Shown here: positions 13,700-14,525 of the stretch, one piece after another
How positions within the stretch are numbered: position 1 is the stretch's first letter
Layout: each line of letters starts with the position of its first letter
Source of the DNA: Acidobacteriaceae bacterium
GTDB taxonomy: Bacteria; Acidobacteriota; Terriglobia; Bryobacterales; Bryobacteraceae
DNA length: 14,525 nt
NCBI GenBank assembly: GCA_019244945.1
Contig: JAFASD010000307.1
Coordinates: forward strand, 1-14,525
Direction: 5' to 3'
Translations under genes and position numbers: made by a program
The notes under the pieces: model-generated
Seen by the model: only the letters and a program-made list of their open reading frames with translations
The model's database searches: none
What the model was told of the DNA's origin: nothing

Positions 13700-14407
13700 T
13701 CAATTTTTCCTTAGTTCGCGGCTTTCCATCAGATCTGGACGAAGCCGTTCTGTTTTTGCGAGCGACGCAGCACGGCGCCACCGCTTAATCTCCTCGTGAT
13801 TTCCTCCCAGCAGTACGTCCGGCACTGCCCAGCCGCGATACTCAGCCGGTCTGGTGTACTGTGGGCAATCCAATAAACCTTCATTCTCCTCACAAAAGCT
13901 TTCGTTGCGCGTCGAATGTTCGTTGCCGAGCACACCCGGCAATAACCGAGCCACCGAATCCACAATCGCGGCCGCGGCCAGTTCACCGCCGCTCAGCACG
14001 AAATCGCCGATGGACACTTCCGCATCCGCCAGGTGCTCGGCGACTCGCTCATCTACGCCTTCGTATCGTCCACAAATCAGCAAAAGATCGTTCATCATGG
14101 AAAACTCGCGTGCCAGCGCCTGCGTGAACCGTCTCCCCTGAGCGGAAAGCAAGATGACTTTCTGTTTTGGCGTGCGTTTCGGCAATATAGCCTCTACTGC
14201 CTCAAACAACGGTTCCGGCTTCAGCAACATGCCTTCGCCTCCGCCAAATGGCCGGTCATCTACCGTCCGGTGACGGTCGTACGTCCAGTGTCTCAGATCG
14301 TGAACCCGAATTTCTAAGCGGCCCTCCGCTTGAGCCTTCCGAATCACACCGTGCTCGAAGGGCCCGGAGAAAAATTCGGGGAAAATCGTGAGGATGTGAA
14401 ACGTCAT
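13700..14407 (-). CDS. trmD: tRNA (guanine-37-N1)-methyltransferase
   Basis: 235 residues. It methylates G37 next to the anticodon in tRNAs reading CUN, CCN and CGG codons, using SAM and preventing frameshifts. The start at 14407 gives the canonical MTFHILTIFPEFF. The SPOUT knot shows ICGRYEGVDERV (111-122) and SIGDFVLSGGE (132-142). D150 in IVDSVARLLPGVLG is likely the catalytic acid, and YTRPAEYRG at 184-192 and VPDVLLGGNH at 195-204 are also conserved. TAGGAAG immediately precedes the start. It is sandwiched between rimM (4-bp gap) and rplS (2-bp gap). Confidence 0.97.
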   Translation of the reverse strand: MTFHILTIFPEFFSGPFEHGVIRKAQAEGRLEIRVHDLRHWTYDRHRTVDDRPFGGGEGMLLKPEPLFEAVEAILPKRTPKQKVILLSAQGRRFTQALAREFSMMNDLLLICGRYEGVDERVAEHLADAEVSIGDFVLSGGELAAAAIVDSVARLLPGVLGNEHSTRNESFCEENEGLLDCPQYTRPAEYRGWAVPDVLLGGNHEEIKRWRRAASLAKTERLRPDLMESRELRKN

Positions 14408-14411
14408 CTTC

Positions 14412-14525
14412 CTACAAATCCAAAAGACCTTCCGGCAAATCGACGCGAATCGTGGATGTGGCCAAATCCACATCACACAACTCGCTGGCAAACGGAATCA
14501 GCACCTCACGGGCGCCACGCTGCAC
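14412..14525 (-). CDS. rimM: 16S rRNA processing protein RimM, C-terminal fragment (runs off window)
   Basis: Only the last 37 codons plus TAG are in view. They read EVLIPFASELCDVDLATSTI and RVDLPEGLLDL, which match the PRC-barrel end of RimM (pattern E-V-L-I-P-F ... V-D-L ... I-x-V-D-L-P-E-G-L). RimM binds S19 and helps mature the 30S head. Position directly before trmD is the usual rimM-trmD-rplS order, which supports the call. Confidence 0.88.
   Translation of the reverse strand: MQRGAREVLIPFASELCDVDLATSTIRVDLPEGLLDL

Noticed and set aside
13854..14317. Plus-strand open frames across trmD
   Set aside because: They are antisense to the highly conserved trmD gene and show no recognisable domain.

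Overview
The window looks like a chromosomal segment of a moderately GC-rich Gram-negative bacterium, most likely an Acidobacteriota member. This is an inference from the gene mix, frequent GTG/TTG starts and the style of the small hypothetical proteins; no marker in the window proves it. Nothing here is a complete mobile island, but two stretches carry clear signs of rearrangement.

Layout. Positions 1-811 (minus strand, cut by the window edge) encode a lipoprotein-like DUF4097 protein with a regular 18-residue TNG repeat. Divergent from it, 910-4347 encodes a full-length single-chain pyruvate carboxylase, followed by tRNA-Arg(UCU) at 4386-4462. An ISL3-type insertion sequence (4537-5755, transposase on the minus strand) lies between the tRNA and a five-gene plus-strand run. 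That run is a GH16 endo-beta-glucanase-like enzyme, a DinB-family protein, an L-rhamnose isomerase of the Pseudomonas stutzeri type, an ALDH7 (antiquitin-type) aldehyde dehydrogenase and a Tat-exported Gfo/Idh/MocA oxidoreductase close to glucose-fructose oxidoreductase. Gaps are 21-25 bp, with an ATGA overlap between the last two genes, so this is probably a sugar-catabolic operon whose upstream control region now carries the insertion sequence.

The stretch 10795-12063 is the most unusual. The last ~170 bp of the oxidoreductase gene, its downstream hairpin and the 3' end of a convergent small gene occur twice, 986 bp apart. Between the copies lie the C-terminal helix-turn-helix of a serine recombinase and a DUF3592 membrane-protein gene that overlaps it by ATGA. 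The two copies share a 103-bp perfectly identical tract flanked by diverged sequence. This looks like the scar of a decayed integrative element or of a recombination event that rebuilt the end of the host gene.

The right end (12005-14525, minus strand) is the conserved translation cluster rimM-trmD-rplS-rnhB in tight operon spacing. It is extended by a two-helix membrane protein gene overlapping rnhB and an 87-residue coiled-coil-like protein, whose 3' end is the piece duplicated in the rearranged zone.
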